A stretch of DNA of 25,478 bases. It comes from Candidatus Sumerlaeota bacterium. GTDB taxonomy: Bacteria > Sumerlaeota > Sumerlaeia > JADFCT01. The stretch spans positions 1-25,478 of the forward strand of contig JAPLSP010000450.1 in the NCBI GenBank assembly GCA_026398575.1. Reading direction: 5' to 3'. A program made the translations under genes and the position numbers. Positions 14,901 through 23,700 of the stretch are shown piece by piece; position 1 is the first letter of the stretch; every line of letters starts with the position of its first letter. The notes below the pieces were generated by a model. That model was not told the DNA's origin. It searched no databases and saw only the letters and a list, made by a program, of their open reading frames with translations.

Positions 14901-16061
14901 CTACCCCAACGCCTCCCCATAAACTTCCATAATCCTCTGAGTTTGTTTTTCAAGGGAGAACTCGTCTTTCACCCGCTTTCGTCCCTCCCATCCCATCCCC
15001 GTCCTATCTGCATTCGCAGCACATGCCGCCATTGCCGCCGCCAGCGAATCCGCGCTCATAGAATCTGCAACCAGCCCGGTCCGCCCATTCACGATAATTT
15101 CCTCAGGACCGCCGCACGGTGTCGCCACAACCGGACGCTCGCAGGCCATCGCCTCGAGCGCGATACGTCCGAAGGATTCGGAATCCGAAGCAATAACCAG
15201 AACATCGGTTGCGGAAAGAATCGCCGGAATGTTTTCGGAATACGGGAGATGGACAACATAAGAGCGGAGACTTTCATCCGCGACCAACTGAGCGTTGATT
15301 TCCCGCTCATAAACCGCTGCGCCGGCGTCGCCCGGCCAGCACGAGCCGACGATCAGGCCGCGTAGCGCGGGCGCCTGCCGCCGCGCCAGACGCATCGCCT
15401 CCAGGAAGCGCCGTTGCCCTTTGACGCGCTGAATCCGCCCGATGATCGCGCAGACAATATGCCGATCGTTGAAATTCCATTCGCTTCGCAGCCGGCGACG
15501 GGCTTCGGCGTCAAACCTATAAGCGCCGGCGTCTATGCCGATTGGAATCCTGGTCAGGCGGCGCGCATCCAAACCGGCGCAAGCCCATTCCTGTGCGACT
15601 GTTTCGGAAACTGCGATGACGCGGTGGGGGAGTTTTTTCGCCAGCCAGCGTTTGATGGGGCGCCCGGCGTCTTCTTTCAGATGCGAGGAGAAAACAACGG
15701 CGCGCTTAAGACGGCGGGCCGCCATGCCTGCATAGAGCAGGCCAAAAGGCCCATTGGCATGAACAAGATCAATCTCTTGAGACTCAATCCAGCGGCCAAT
15801 CTCCCTCAATATCCTGGGCGAAAAAACAGGCAGAACCCAATTCCGTCGAAAACGCAGAGGATAATGCGCAATATGAATTGGGACGCCCAGCGACAGACAC
15901 TTTTCTGGCAGCAATCCTTCTTCGCGGCATAGCAGCGTGACGTTGAATCCTGGAGCGGAGCCGAGACATTTTGCCAAATCCAGCAAAAACGCCTCCCCAC
16001 CCCCGATGGCGGCATGGTCCGAAACCAATGCAATCGTTTTGCTCTGTGGTTGAATGCGCAA
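14901..16061 (-). CDS. GT4-type glycosyltransferase (glycosyl transferase group 1)
   Basis: A 386-residue cytoplasmic or membrane-associated sugar-nucleotide-dependent transferase with a GT-B fold, probably in cell-surface polysaccharide or lipopolysaccharide synthesis. The N-terminal domain begins IALVSDHAAIGGGEAFLLDL, the typical glycine-rich loop after the first strand, and has DLVHANGPFG. The C-terminal donor-binding domain has IGRIQRVKGQRRFLEA, the acidic ESFGRIALEAMACERPVVAT block with the conserved E-x7-E, and GGPEEI. The start appears to be TTG 16061: an in-frame stop lies a little upstream and no ATG fits the conserved N terminus. No convincing ribosome-binding site precedes it. It starts 30 bases after the stop of the small upstream gene, so coupling to that gene could explain the weak start. 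Confidence 0.9.
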   Translation of the reverse strand: MRIQPQSKTIALVSDHAAIGGGEAFLLDLAKCLGSAPGFNVTLLCREEGLLPEKCLSLGVPIHIAHYPLRFRRNWVLPVFSPRILREIGRWIESQEIDLVHANGPFGLLYAGMAARRLKRAVVFSSHLKEDAGRPIKRWLAKKLPHRVIAVSETVAQEWACAGLDARRLTRIPIGIDAGAYRFDAEARRRLRSEWNFNDRHIVCAIIGRIQRVKGQRRFLEAMRLARRQAPALRGLIVGSCWPGDAGAAVYEREINAQLVADESLRSYVVHLPYSENIPAILSATDVLVIASDSESFGRIALEAMACERPVVATPCGGPEEIIVNGRTGLVADSMSADSLAAAMAACAANADRTGMGWEGRKRVKDEFSLEKQTQRIMEVYGEALG

Positions 16062-16091
16062 GAGTGGGAAGCCCGTTTGCGATTCGGAACA

Positions 16092-16484
16092 TTATGAAGA
16101 CGTTTGAGTGAAGGTTCTGACCAGACGCAGGGCCTCGCGGAAGGAGTCGGCCGTTCCCTCGCCCATGGCGCCAAACGTGTCGCGCAGGATATTGATCTCC
16201 TCGCCGGTAGGCTTGAAGAGCGCCCAAACATCGTCATCCCGGATCAAAGCCTTCAGACCGCGAGGGATGCTGTCATCTTTCATCGCGGACTGGCGCAGGC
16301 TTTCGCGATCCTCGAATTTCGAATAATCCAGACCATGTTGCCTCTTGCTACCCTCCGCCTCCCCTTCATCCGCGCCGCTCAACGTCAGGTCCACAAATTT
16401 CTGATATTTGTCGGGCAGTTTTGCCTTGATCCACAAAAGAACGGCGCGGCGGTCGCTGAGGCCAAAATCCCGGGAGATTTTCAC
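16092..16484 (-). CDS. small protein of unknown function
   Basis: About 130 residues from GTG 16484, or 152 from ATG 16550. I prefer GTG because a good promoter (-35 at 16532-16537, -10 at 16509-16514) lies inside the longer version and would place the transcript start after ATG 16550. TTGGA precedes the GTG by about 8 bases. The product is soluble and charged: a helical N terminus (GLSDRRAVLLWIKAKLPDKY), an acidic linker (GADEGEAEGSK), then more helical sequence ending LVRTFTQTSS. No known domain or transmembrane segment was recognised. It may form a two-gene transcript with the downstream glycosyltransferase. Confidence 0.6.
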   Translation of the reverse strand: MKISRDFGLSDRRAVLLWIKAKLPDKYQKFVDLTLSGADEGEAEGSKRQHGLDYSKFEDRESLRQSAMKDDSIPRGLKALIRDDDVWALFKPTGEEINILRDTFGAMGEGTADSFREALRLVRTFTQTSS

Positions 16485-16508
16485 GGCAAATATCCAAGCC
16501 GCAAAATA

Positions 16509-16538
16509 AGTATAATGGCTGCAAACTTGCATTGCAAG
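16509..16538 (-). promoter_or_regulatory. candidate σ70-type promoter with an overlapping palindrome
   Basis: On the minus strand, TTGCAA (+ coordinates 16532-16537) and TATACT (16509-16514) are separated by exactly 17 bases. This matches the -35 and -10 consensus at 4/6 and 5/6 positions. A short perfect palindrome, CTTGC-ATT-GCAAG (16526-16538), overlaps the -35 box and is placed like an operator. It would drive the 16484 to 14901 gene pair. The prediction is by eye only. Confidence 0.45.
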
Positions 16539-16734
16539 CAGAAAATTCACATAAATATTAAAACTAGCTTTCTATTCGAAACTTCGATAGTAAGTAACTG
16601 GCTAACAGGCTTTTTTTTAGCGGCAACGCCTGCCATGATCAACCGTGAATGGGCAAAAAAGCGCTTGCTCTCCCAGAGATCAAAGAGTTATCCGTCATCA
16701 CGCCTTTTGTCGCTTGAGAGGAAGGATTCACTCT

Positions 16735-17811
16735 ATGACGAACATCAACAAGCTGCGCAAACGCATTGACGATTTGGATAATAAACTCGTGAAGCTGCTG
16801 GACCAACGCGCCAGGCTGGCGCTCGAGGTCGGAGAGTTCAAACGGCACAAGGGCCTGACGTTCTTTGATCCAAGCCGCCAGAAAACCGTCATTCAAAAAG
16901 CCATCGAACGCAGCACAGGCGATTTCCCTTCCTCCGGCATCAAGACGGTGTTCGGCGAAATCATGTCGCATTGCCTGGCCTTGGAGCGCCCCATCCGCAT
17001 TGGATTTTTAGGGCCGGAAGCCACCTTCTCCCACATGGCCGCCCGCAAGGAATTCGGCTCGGCGCATGACTTTCAGCCGCTGTCAACCACCGCCGACGTC
17101 TTTACGGCCGTGCAGAATGAATGGATGGACTACGGCGTCGCGCCCATTGAGAACTCGACCGGCGGCATCGTTTATAACACCCTGGATCTGTTCGCGGAAT
17201 TCGAGCTCAAGGTCTGCTCGGAAATCATGATGCCGATCCACATCCATCTGCTCTCGAAGGAGCCGCTGCGCCGCATTCAGCGCATCTATTCGCATCCCCA
17301 GCCGTTTCTCCAATGCGAAGTCTGGCTGCGGGAAAACCTGCCCAACGCCGAGCGGATCGAAGTGGACTCGACCGTGCGCGGCGTGTTGATGGCGAAGAAT
17401 GAGAAAAACGCGGCGGCCATCGGCAGCGAACTGGCCTCCGAACTCTACAGCCTCAAGATCATCGCGCGCGGCGTCGAGGACCACAAGGACAACACCACGC
17501 GCTTTCTCGTCATCTCCCATTCCGACGGCAATCGCACGGGCCGCGACAAAACCTCGATCATGTTCTCGGCGCCCGACAAACCCGGCGCGCTGTTCCTGCT
17601 CCTGAAGCCTTTCGCCGAGCGCGGCATCAACCTGACGCAAATCGAATCGCGCCCAACGCGCAAGCGCGCCTGGGAGTATATGTTTTTCGTGGACATGCTG
17701 GGTCACCGCGACGATCCGCCCATCGCCCAGACGCTCAAAGTCCTGCGCGACGAGTGCAAATTCCTGAAAATCCTCGGCTCCTACCCGCGCTGCCTGGATG
17801 CGAAGGACTAG
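16735..17811 (+). CDS. pheA: bifunctional chorismate mutase / prephenate dehydratase
   Basis: A 358-residue P-protein making phenylpyruvate from chorismate. ATG 16735 is preceded by AGGAAGGA at 8 bases; the longer in-frame GTG start at 16645 lacks family similarity. The AroQ-type chorismate mutase occupies about residues 1-85 (LRKRIDDLDNKLVKLLDQR). Prephenate dehydratase runs about 88-270, starting IRIGFLGPEATFSHMAA and including GVAPIENSTGG and the catalytic-region N253-T254-T255-R256-F257. The C-terminal ACT domain has the phenylalanine-binding signatures GAL (284-286) and E304-S305-R306-P307, so feedback inhibition by phenylalanine is likely. No Phe-rich leader peptide or T-box is visible in the 184-base stretch upstream, so attenuation is not supported. 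Confidence 0.96.
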   Translation: MTNINKLRKRIDDLDNKLVKLLDQRARLALEVGEFKRHKGLTFFDPSRQKTVIQKAIERSTGDFPSSGIKTVFGEIMSHCLALERPIRIGFLGPEATFSHMAARKEFGSAHDFQPLSTTADVFTAVQNEWMDYGVAPIENSTGGIVYNTLDLFAEFELKVCSEIMMPIHIHLLSKEPLRRIQRIYSHPQPFLQCEVWLRENLPNAERIEVDSTVRGVLMAKNEKNAAAIGSELASELYSLKIIARGVEDHKDNTTRFLVISHSDGNRTGRDKTSIMFSAPDKPGALFLLLKPFAERGINLTQIESRPTRKRAWEYMFFVDMLGHRDDPPIAQTLKVLRDECKFLKILGSYPRCLDAKD

Positions 17812-17886
17812 GACCTAAACGTCTCGATGCCAATTCCAAAGACAGCGGCTTCCCATGCCTGTCGTTTCTTCGCGTAGGAGAATCCT

Positions 17887-19134
17887 ATGAGTCTGTCCGG
17901 CAGTTTCAGAATTTCAAAAAAAGCATCCGCTCATCGCGTCGCAACTATCCTTCTTTTCGCCGCGCTGACTGCGGCCATGGCGGCGCGGATGGCGCGGGCG
18001 GATGAAGCGCCACAGATCATCGCAGGGCCGTATCTGCAATGCCCTTCCGAAAGCGGAATGACGGTGATGTGGCTGACCAATCGCAATGCAACGAGTTGGG
18101 TGGAATACGGGGAATCCGAAGCGCTGGGCGCCAAAGCCGTTCGTTCGCACGATGGCCTGGTGGACGCCGATATGCGCATCCATCGCGTCGCATTGACGAA
18201 TCTCAAGCCGGGCGCCAAATATTTCTACAAAGTATTTTCCAAGGAAGTGGTGAAATTCGATCCTTACAAAATCACATACGGCGCGACGGTTTCGGCGGGG
18301 CCATTTTCCTTCACAGCCTTTTCGCGCGCCAAGCCATCCATCTCGTTCGTCGTCTTCAACGATATCCATGAGAACGACGCGCTGACTTCCCGGCTAATGG
18401 CGCTCGCGCTCCAAAAACCTTTCGACTTCGCGATCTATAACGGCGACATCCTGAGCCATCTTGAGAGCGAGGAACAGATCGTCACGCATCTGCTCATCCC
18501 CGCATCGCAAGGATTCGCAGCGCAGGTTCCATTCTTATACGCGCGCGGCAATCATGAGACGCGCGGGCGCTTTGCGCGAATGCTGCGCGAATACATCGCC
18601 AATCCCGGAGAACGCTTTTACTATTCCTTCGACCACGGCCCGGTCCATTTCATCATTTTGGACGCCGGCGAGGACAAGCCAGACTCGCAGGCCGTTTATG
18701 CCGGCCTGGCGGATTTCGATCGCTACCGTTCCGAAGAGAAGACATGGCTGGAGCAGGACATCCGGAGCGACGCCTGCAAGAAAGCTCGCTTTCGCATCGT
18801 GATATCGCACATCAACCTTTTCAATCAACCGGGAGCGGAGCAGGGCAAGGCGGAGAAACCAGAGGATTATGGACGCCGCGACGCCCGCGCCAAATTCGCG
18901 GCCGCTCTGGAGGAAGCCAAAACCGATCTGCATATCAACGGCCATACGCACCAATATGAAGTCATTGCCCCCGAGCCGGGCGCCCACAGCTATCCCATCT
19001 TCATCGGCGGCGCGCCCCAGGCCGGCAAAGCCACGCTCACCCGCGTTGAAATCAACAACGACGCGATCAACGTCGCGCAAATTCGCGACGACGGCCAGGT
19101 CGTCAATCAGCGTGAGATCAAACCGCGAAAGTAG
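17887..19134 (+). CDS. exported metallophosphoesterase, purple acid phosphatase-like
   Basis: 415 residues. An N-terminal signal peptide (hydrophobic ATILLFAALTAAMAARM, likely cut after ARA) precedes a fibronectin-like domain (about 40-145) with GPYLQCPSESGMTVMW, typical of purple acid phosphatase N-domains. The calcineurin-like phosphoesterase domain follows with all metal-site motifs: D159 and H161 (FNDIHEND), D187 (NGDIL), N222-H223-E224 (GNHE), H308 (ISHINL), and H353/H355 (GHTH). It should hydrolyse phosphomonoesters or diesters outside the cytoplasm; the exact substrate is unknown. AGGAGA lies about 6 bases before ATG 17887. The gene follows pheA by 75 bases on the same strand and ends in a convergent gap with a long hairpin. 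Confidence 0.9.
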   Translation: MSLSGSFRISKKASAHRVATILLFAALTAAMAARMARADEAPQIIAGPYLQCPSESGMTVMWLTNRNATSWVEYGESEALGAKAVRSHDGLVDADMRIHRVALTNLKPGAKYFYKVFSKEVVKFDPYKITYGATVSAGPFSFTAFSRAKPSISFVVFNDIHENDALTSRLMALALQKPFDFAIYNGDILSHLESEEQIVTHLLIPASQGFAAQVPFLYARGNHETRGRFARMLREYIANPGERFYYSFDHGPVHFIILDAGEDKPDSQAVYAGLADFDRYRSEEKTWLEQDIRSDACKKARFRIVISHINLFNQPGAEQGKAEKPEDYGRRDARAKFAAALEEAKTDLHINGHTHQYEVIAPEPGAHSYPIFIGGAPQAGKATLTRVEINNDAINVAQIRDDGQVVNQREIKPRK

Positions 19135-19171
19135 TCTTCCAGTTTGGATTTGACGGACATTCCATCCTCGA

Positions 19172-19231
19172 ACAGGCAGAATCATTCAGGGCAGAATCAA
19201 TAATGATTCTGCCCTGAATGATTCTGCCTGT
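19172..19231. repeat. perfect 28-bp palindromic hairpin with a 4-base loop
   Basis: The arms 19172-19199 and 19204-19231 are exact reverse complements (28 bp) around the loop ATAA. Each arm contains GCAGAATCA twice, so the element is also a nested direct repeat. It lies 38 bases after the phosphoesterase stop. The stem is longer than usual terminators and no T-run follows on either strand, so I read it as an extragenic palindrome. It could still act as a transcript end or RNA stabiliser. Confidence 0.93.
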
Positions 19232-19298
19232 ATCTATGCGCGCTTGCTCGACATTTGAAAGACCTTCAAGGCCTCGTCGCATAGTCCGCATATAAACT

Positions 19299-19329
19299 GA
19301 GAGGCAGCCCATTCCCCGGGCTGCCTCTC
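19299..19329 (-). terminator. candidate terminator hairpin for the minus-strand isomerase gene
   Basis: A perfect 12-bp stem (19299-19310 with 19318-19329) with a 7-base loop. On the minus strand it lies about 60 bases after the isomerase stop and is followed by the weakly T-rich AGTTTATAT. The T-run is imperfect, so intrinsic termination is plausible but not certain. Confidence 0.5.
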
Positions 19330-19389
19330 GAATAATCAATACTGCTTCCTCACCCCACCCTATCAACAACCCGACTCCCGCGCTCCGAA

Positions 19390-20346
19390 TCACACGTCAC
19401 AAATCTTGACAGCTTCCTCGAGCGCTGCGATCGCGGCTGGAACGCCTTTTTTCTTTGGGTTGAATTCATGCGACACGAAGCCGGTGAATTTTTTCGCGGC
19501 GATCAACTTCATGATTTCCGGATACTTGATCGTCTGCGTGTCATTGATGTCGTTCCGGCCCGGCTTGCCCGCCGTATGGAAATGTCCGATGAAGTCAATA
19601 TTCTCTTCAATGTCCTTCATGATGTTTTCATCCATCATCGCCGCGTGATAGATATCATAAAGCAACTTGACATTGGGCGAACCGACCGCCTTGAGGACCT
19701 TGAATGCCCAGGCGGAATTCGAACACATGTAATCAGCGTGATTCTTGGTGTTGAGATACTCCATGCAAACCAGGATCTTGTTTTTCTCGGCGTAGCCCGC
19801 CACCTTCTTCAACCCTTCGATGCAATTCTTGGCGCCGTCCTCGTCCGACATCCCGGCGCGGTTGCCTGAGAAGCAAATCACATTCGGATATCCATTGGCC
19901 ACGCAGTCGTCAATGTTCTTCTTAATGGCAGTGATGCAGGTCTCATGATTTTCAGTACGATTGAAGCCCTTGGGGATATTCAGGCCGTAGCTGTTGGACA
20001 TCGAGGAAACCAGATTATATTTTTTCAGCGTGGGATAGTCCTTCACCCCGACCAAATCAACGCCTTTCAGGCCCAAACGGTTGCATTGCTTGCATAGCTC
20101 CTCCAGAGGCATGCCCGCGCTCCAGAGCGAAACGCCTTGCTTGATATTGCCCTTGAGTTTGAGCGGCTCGCTGCTGGCCGCAGGCGCCGCAGCGCCTCCC
20201 GCCGGCGCTTGCGCCATCAATTTTCCAACGCCCATTGCCGCCATCACTGCGCCTCCTGTGGAAATCTGGATCAGCCGCCGCCGGCTCAGACCTGCGGCGC
20301 GTTCGCCGGTCCCGGCCATTTCATCTTGCTTGCCTACGTTATGCAT
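19390..20346 (-). CDS. Tat-exported sugar phosphate isomerase/epimerase-like TIM barrel
   Basis: A 318-residue AP-endonuclease-2-like (xylose isomerase-like) TIM barrel related to hydroxypyruvate isomerase and sugar epimerases. The N terminus has a twin-arginine signal, SRRRLIQ (21-27), followed by a hydrophobic stretch and an Ala-rich linker, so it is probably exported folded with its metal. Metal-ligand motifs of the family are visible: ME in VCMEYLN, D and H in LLYDIYHA, GHFHTAGKPGRND and SHEF near the end. AAGGAG precedes the ATG by 8 bases on the minus strand. It probably interconverts sugars or keto acids released by nearby exported enzymes, which is inference from position. It is divergent from the 1424-residue lyase across a repeat-filled gap. 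Confidence 0.88.
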   Translation of the reverse strand: MHNVGKQDEMAGTGERAAGLSRRRLIQISTGGAVMAAMGVGKLMAQAPAGGAAAPAASSEPLKLKGNIKQGVSLWSAGMPLEELCKQCNRLGLKGVDLVGVKDYPTLKKYNLVSSMSNSYGLNIPKGFNRTENHETCITAIKKNIDDCVANGYPNVICFSGNRAGMSDEDGAKNCIEGLKKVAGYAEKNKILVCMEYLNTKNHADYMCSNSAWAFKVLKAVGSPNVKLLYDIYHAAMMDENIMKDIEENIDFIGHFHTAGKPGRNDINDTQTIKYPEIMKLIAAKKFTGFVSHEFNPKKKGVPAAIAALEEAVKICDV

Positions 20347-20433
20347 GTGATCGCTCCTTTATAAATTCATGGCTCTTCAATGCCCCGGAAGATACCCAAA
20401 TCCCGGGGCCCGGCGCAAGGCAGGAAAATATCA

Positions 20434-20531
20434 ATATCCAATATCCAATATCCAATATCCAATATCCAACATCCAATGTCCAACGTCCAAAGTCAAATGT
20501 CTAAAGCCAAATGCTCAATGCCTAATGTCCA
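20434..20531. repeat. 7-bp tandem repeat, fourteen units (ATATCCA family)
   Basis: Fourteen unbroken 7-bp units. The first five are identical (ATATCCA). The rest drift (ACATCCA, ATGTCCA, ACGTCCA, AAGTCAA, ATGTCTA and so on) while keeping the 7-base spacing to the end. It lies between two divergent genes. With the 15-bp repeat and the candidate promoter further on, it accounts for most of the 414-base gap 20347-20760. Confidence 0.93.
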
Positions 20532-20550
20532 ATTTCTTGCGATAATATTC

Positions 20551-20610
20551 ATTGTTTTGTCACCCAATATTTTGTCACCCATTGTTTTGTCACACATTGT
20601 TTTGTCAATT
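20551..20610. repeat. 15-bp tandem repeat, four copies (TTTTGTCAC family)
   Basis: Four 15-bp units starting at 20551, 20566, 20581 and 20596. Each contains TTTTGTCA; the first reads ATTGTTTTGTCACCC and the last keeps only ATTGTTTTGTCA. The third unit is identical to the unit at 4863-4877. No spacers separate the copies, so this is not a CRISPR array. Confidence 0.9.
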
Positions 20611-20682
20611 AATGAACTGCCGCCACCCAACCCTGGATTGTTATCTACACAGCCAGACCTTTGTAATTCCATGGTTTCGGGA

Positions 20683-20711
20683 TTGATCCGCCCTCCACAA
20701 GCGTGTATCAT
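20683..20711 (+). promoter_or_regulatory. candidate σ70-type promoter for the modular lyase
   Basis: TTGATC (20683-20688) and TATCAT (20706-20711) are separated by 17 bases, matching the consensus at 4/6 and 5/6 positions. Transcription would start near 20718, about 43 bases before ATG 20761. The prediction is by eye only. Confidence 0.42.
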
Positions 20712-20760
20712 GCGTCAGCATTGCGCATAGATAATAATCTCACATCTGACGTTGAAACCC

Positions 20761-23700
20761 ATGTGTAACCCGCTCTTGAACCGCAGCAGGACAGGCTTGA
20801 TGGCCGCGCTGATTTTGGCGCAGGCGGCGCTTGGCGTCGCGGCGACGGTCTCATTTTATCCCTGCGACGACGCCTGCGTGCGCGGTGGGACTTATGCCAA
20901 TACCCGTCTGGGCGCCCTGCCGCCCGACAGCGCATCCCTCAATGTGAAATTTGCCGGCTCGAACAACGACTACACGCGGGTCGCTTATTTGAAGTTCGAT
21001 CTGAGCGGTACCAGCGGCGTCGTGCAGTCGGCCAATCTGCTGCTCACCGTGAGCGCGCGGGACACCGCCGGAACCGGGCAGGATTTCCTCAAGAAGGTGA
21101 ACAACGACGCCTGGGCGGAGGCCAACATCACTTCCGCCACGCAGCCCACGGACTGGGCGACCAGCCTGCTGGCCACGTGGATCGCGCCCGCCGCCGGTTC
21201 AACGGTTTCGATTGACCTGACCGACACGATCAACCGCCGCACGAGCGACTATCTGTCGCTGGCGATCTATTCCAACGATGGCCGCTCGGTCGTTTACTAC
21301 AGCAAGGATCAGAATCCGCAAAATGTCTGGCCCCGCCTGGTTGTCACGGGCGCCGAGGTCAGCGCGCCCGGCCCGACGGGGCGGGTACGAATGGAATACT
21401 GGGAGGGGCTGACGCCGCCGACTATCAACGGGTTGAAGGCCGCGCCCGGCTATCCCAACAAGCCGACAGGCCGCGATTATCCCGCGTCGCTGGAGACGGT
21501 CCGCGGCTTTCGCGACAACTACGGGGTCCGGCTGCGCGGCTATTTCCATGCGCCGCTCACGGGCAATTACGTCTTCTATCTTTCCGCAGCCGCGGCCGCC
21601 CAATTGTTGCTCAGCACAGACGACGCCACGGGCAGCCTCCGCCCGTCGCCCGTCGCCGAGGTTACCTCGGCGACGAACTGGCGCGACTGGTCTGCCGCGC
21701 CCTCGCAGCAATCCTCGCCCATCGCGCTGGTCAAGGGGCAGAAATACTACTTCGAGGCGCTGATGGCAGCGGGCGTGGGCGACGATCATCTCTCAATCGG
21801 ATGGCAGCTGCCTGACGGCTCCTTCGAGCGGCCCGTTCCCGGCGACCGCGTCTCGCCTTATCTGGCCAACGAGTCTGTTCCGCCGGCGGGACACACGCTC
21901 GACTATCTGACGGCGGCTCATCCGCGCATCATGGCCTCCGAGCACACCTTCGCCCGCGTGCGCCAGAAGGTCGTCAGCGATCCGGACATGCAGGACCGCT
22001 GGGCCAGTCTGAAATCAAGCGCCGACGCTCTGCTCTCGCAGCCGCCCAGCACGTATATCATCTCGACGGGCCGCCTGCTGGGCGTTTCGCGTCAGGTCCT
22101 TGGACGCGTGCAGACGCTGGCCATGGCCTACAGGATCAGCGGCGACGCCGTCTATCTGCGCCGCGCCGTGGCTGAGATGTACGCCGTGTCGCAGTTCCCG
22201 GACTGGCATCCTTCGCACTTTCTCGATACGGCTGAGATGACCGCCGCGGTCGCCATCGGATACGACTGGCTATACAACGATCTGGTGACTTCCGAGCGGC
22301 TGGTCTTGCGCACGGCCATCCGCGATTTCGGCCTCAAGCCGGGGCTTGCCGTGTATAAAGGCGGCAGCGGATGGGGGGTGAACAACTGGAACCAGGTCTG
22401 CAACGGCGGCATGGGCATGGGCGCGCTGGCCATTGCGGATGACGATCCGGCTACGGCCTCCGCGGTTCTCGACAAGGCGCTCGCCTACTACAACCTCCTC
22501 TATATGGTCCCCGACGGCGGATGGGCGGAAGGGCCTGGGTATTGGGGTTATGCCACGCAGTACATGAGTTATCTTTTTTCCTCGGCGGAAACGGCGGTGG
22601 GCTGCGCCTACGGCCTGGCCGAACGGCTGGGCATGAAGCAGACCGGCTTCTTCCCGATCTGCATGAACCGCCCAAGCCACAAGGTCTTCGGCTTCAGCGA
22701 CGCCGGCAGCGGCGAGGTGACCAACAGCCCGCAGCACTACTGGTTCGCCTGGCGGTACGGCGAGCCAGCTTTCAGCCGCTATCAGCGCGAATACGACCGC
22801 AGCAGCGGGCAGGAAATGCTTTGGTTCGATAATCGAGGGCAGCTGCCCGGCGACATTCCTCTGGCGCTGGACCGGACGTTCCAGAGCTGCGGCGTCGCGG
22901 AGATGCGCGGCTCGTGGGATTGGGGCTATCCAACCTTCGCCGGCTTGAAGGCGGGCGTCAACAACGGCGGACACTGGCATTTGGACCTAGGTTCGTTCGT
23001 CATGGACGCGCTGGGCCAGGAATTCGCGATGGACCTGGGAGGCAACGACTACGGGACCGTCGGCGTGAGCGACTACTTCGACAACGCGCAGCGGTGGAAA
23101 TACTACAAGGTGCGCGCCGAAGGGCACAACACGCTGATGCTCAATCCCGATAACCAGGCCGATCAGGCTTTCGGCAGCGCGCCGATCACCAGCTTCCGAA
23201 CCGACGCGGAAGGCGCCTATACGATCGCTGACTTGACGCAAGCCTATAAGAGCGACGCCACCAAGGTAAGGCGCGGGCTGATGATGCGCAACTATCGGCG
23301 CGAAGTGATCGTGCAGGATGAAGTCACGGGGCTGGGCGGCGCCAAAGACCTTTACTGGTTCCTGCACACGAGGGCCGCGATCCAGATTCTCGACGGCGGC
23401 AGGTCTGCGATGCTGACGCAGTCGGGCCAGCGCGTCTGGGCGCATATCCTGGACGCGCCGACGAGCGCCGTCTTCGGCGTGATGAACGCCGTGCCGCTGC
23501 CGACGTCGCCGGTTCCGAAAAACGGACAGGACGCGACCACGGGCATCCAGAAGCTGTTCATCCACAACAAGGGCGCCGCCACGGTGAGACTCGTTGTCTG
23601 GCTCGTGCCGCTGCCCATCGGGCAAAATCCGCCGACCACCATGCCCGCCGTGCTGAGCCTGGACAGCTGGGGCAGCGTTGTTTTCAACGATCCGGGAACC

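Noticed and set aside
16551..16734. Leader peptide or T-box attenuator for pheA
   Set aside because: There is no Phe-rich short frame and no T-box core. The T-run at about 16611 lacks a convincing stem and lies before any + strand gene.
16645..16734. Longer N terminus for the chorismate mutase/prephenate dehydratase
   Set aside because: The extra 30 residues have no family similarity, while ATG 16735 has a strong AGGAAGGA site and the standard chorismate mutase start.
19172..19231. 28-bp hairpin as an intrinsic terminator
   Set aside because: The stem is too long and no T-run follows on either strand. It is kept as an extragenic palindrome.
20551..20610. Possible CRISPR array (regular short repeats)
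   Set aside because: Units are directly abutting with no unique spacers, are only 15 bp long, and no cas gene is present. The same applies to the 18- and 25-bp arrays.
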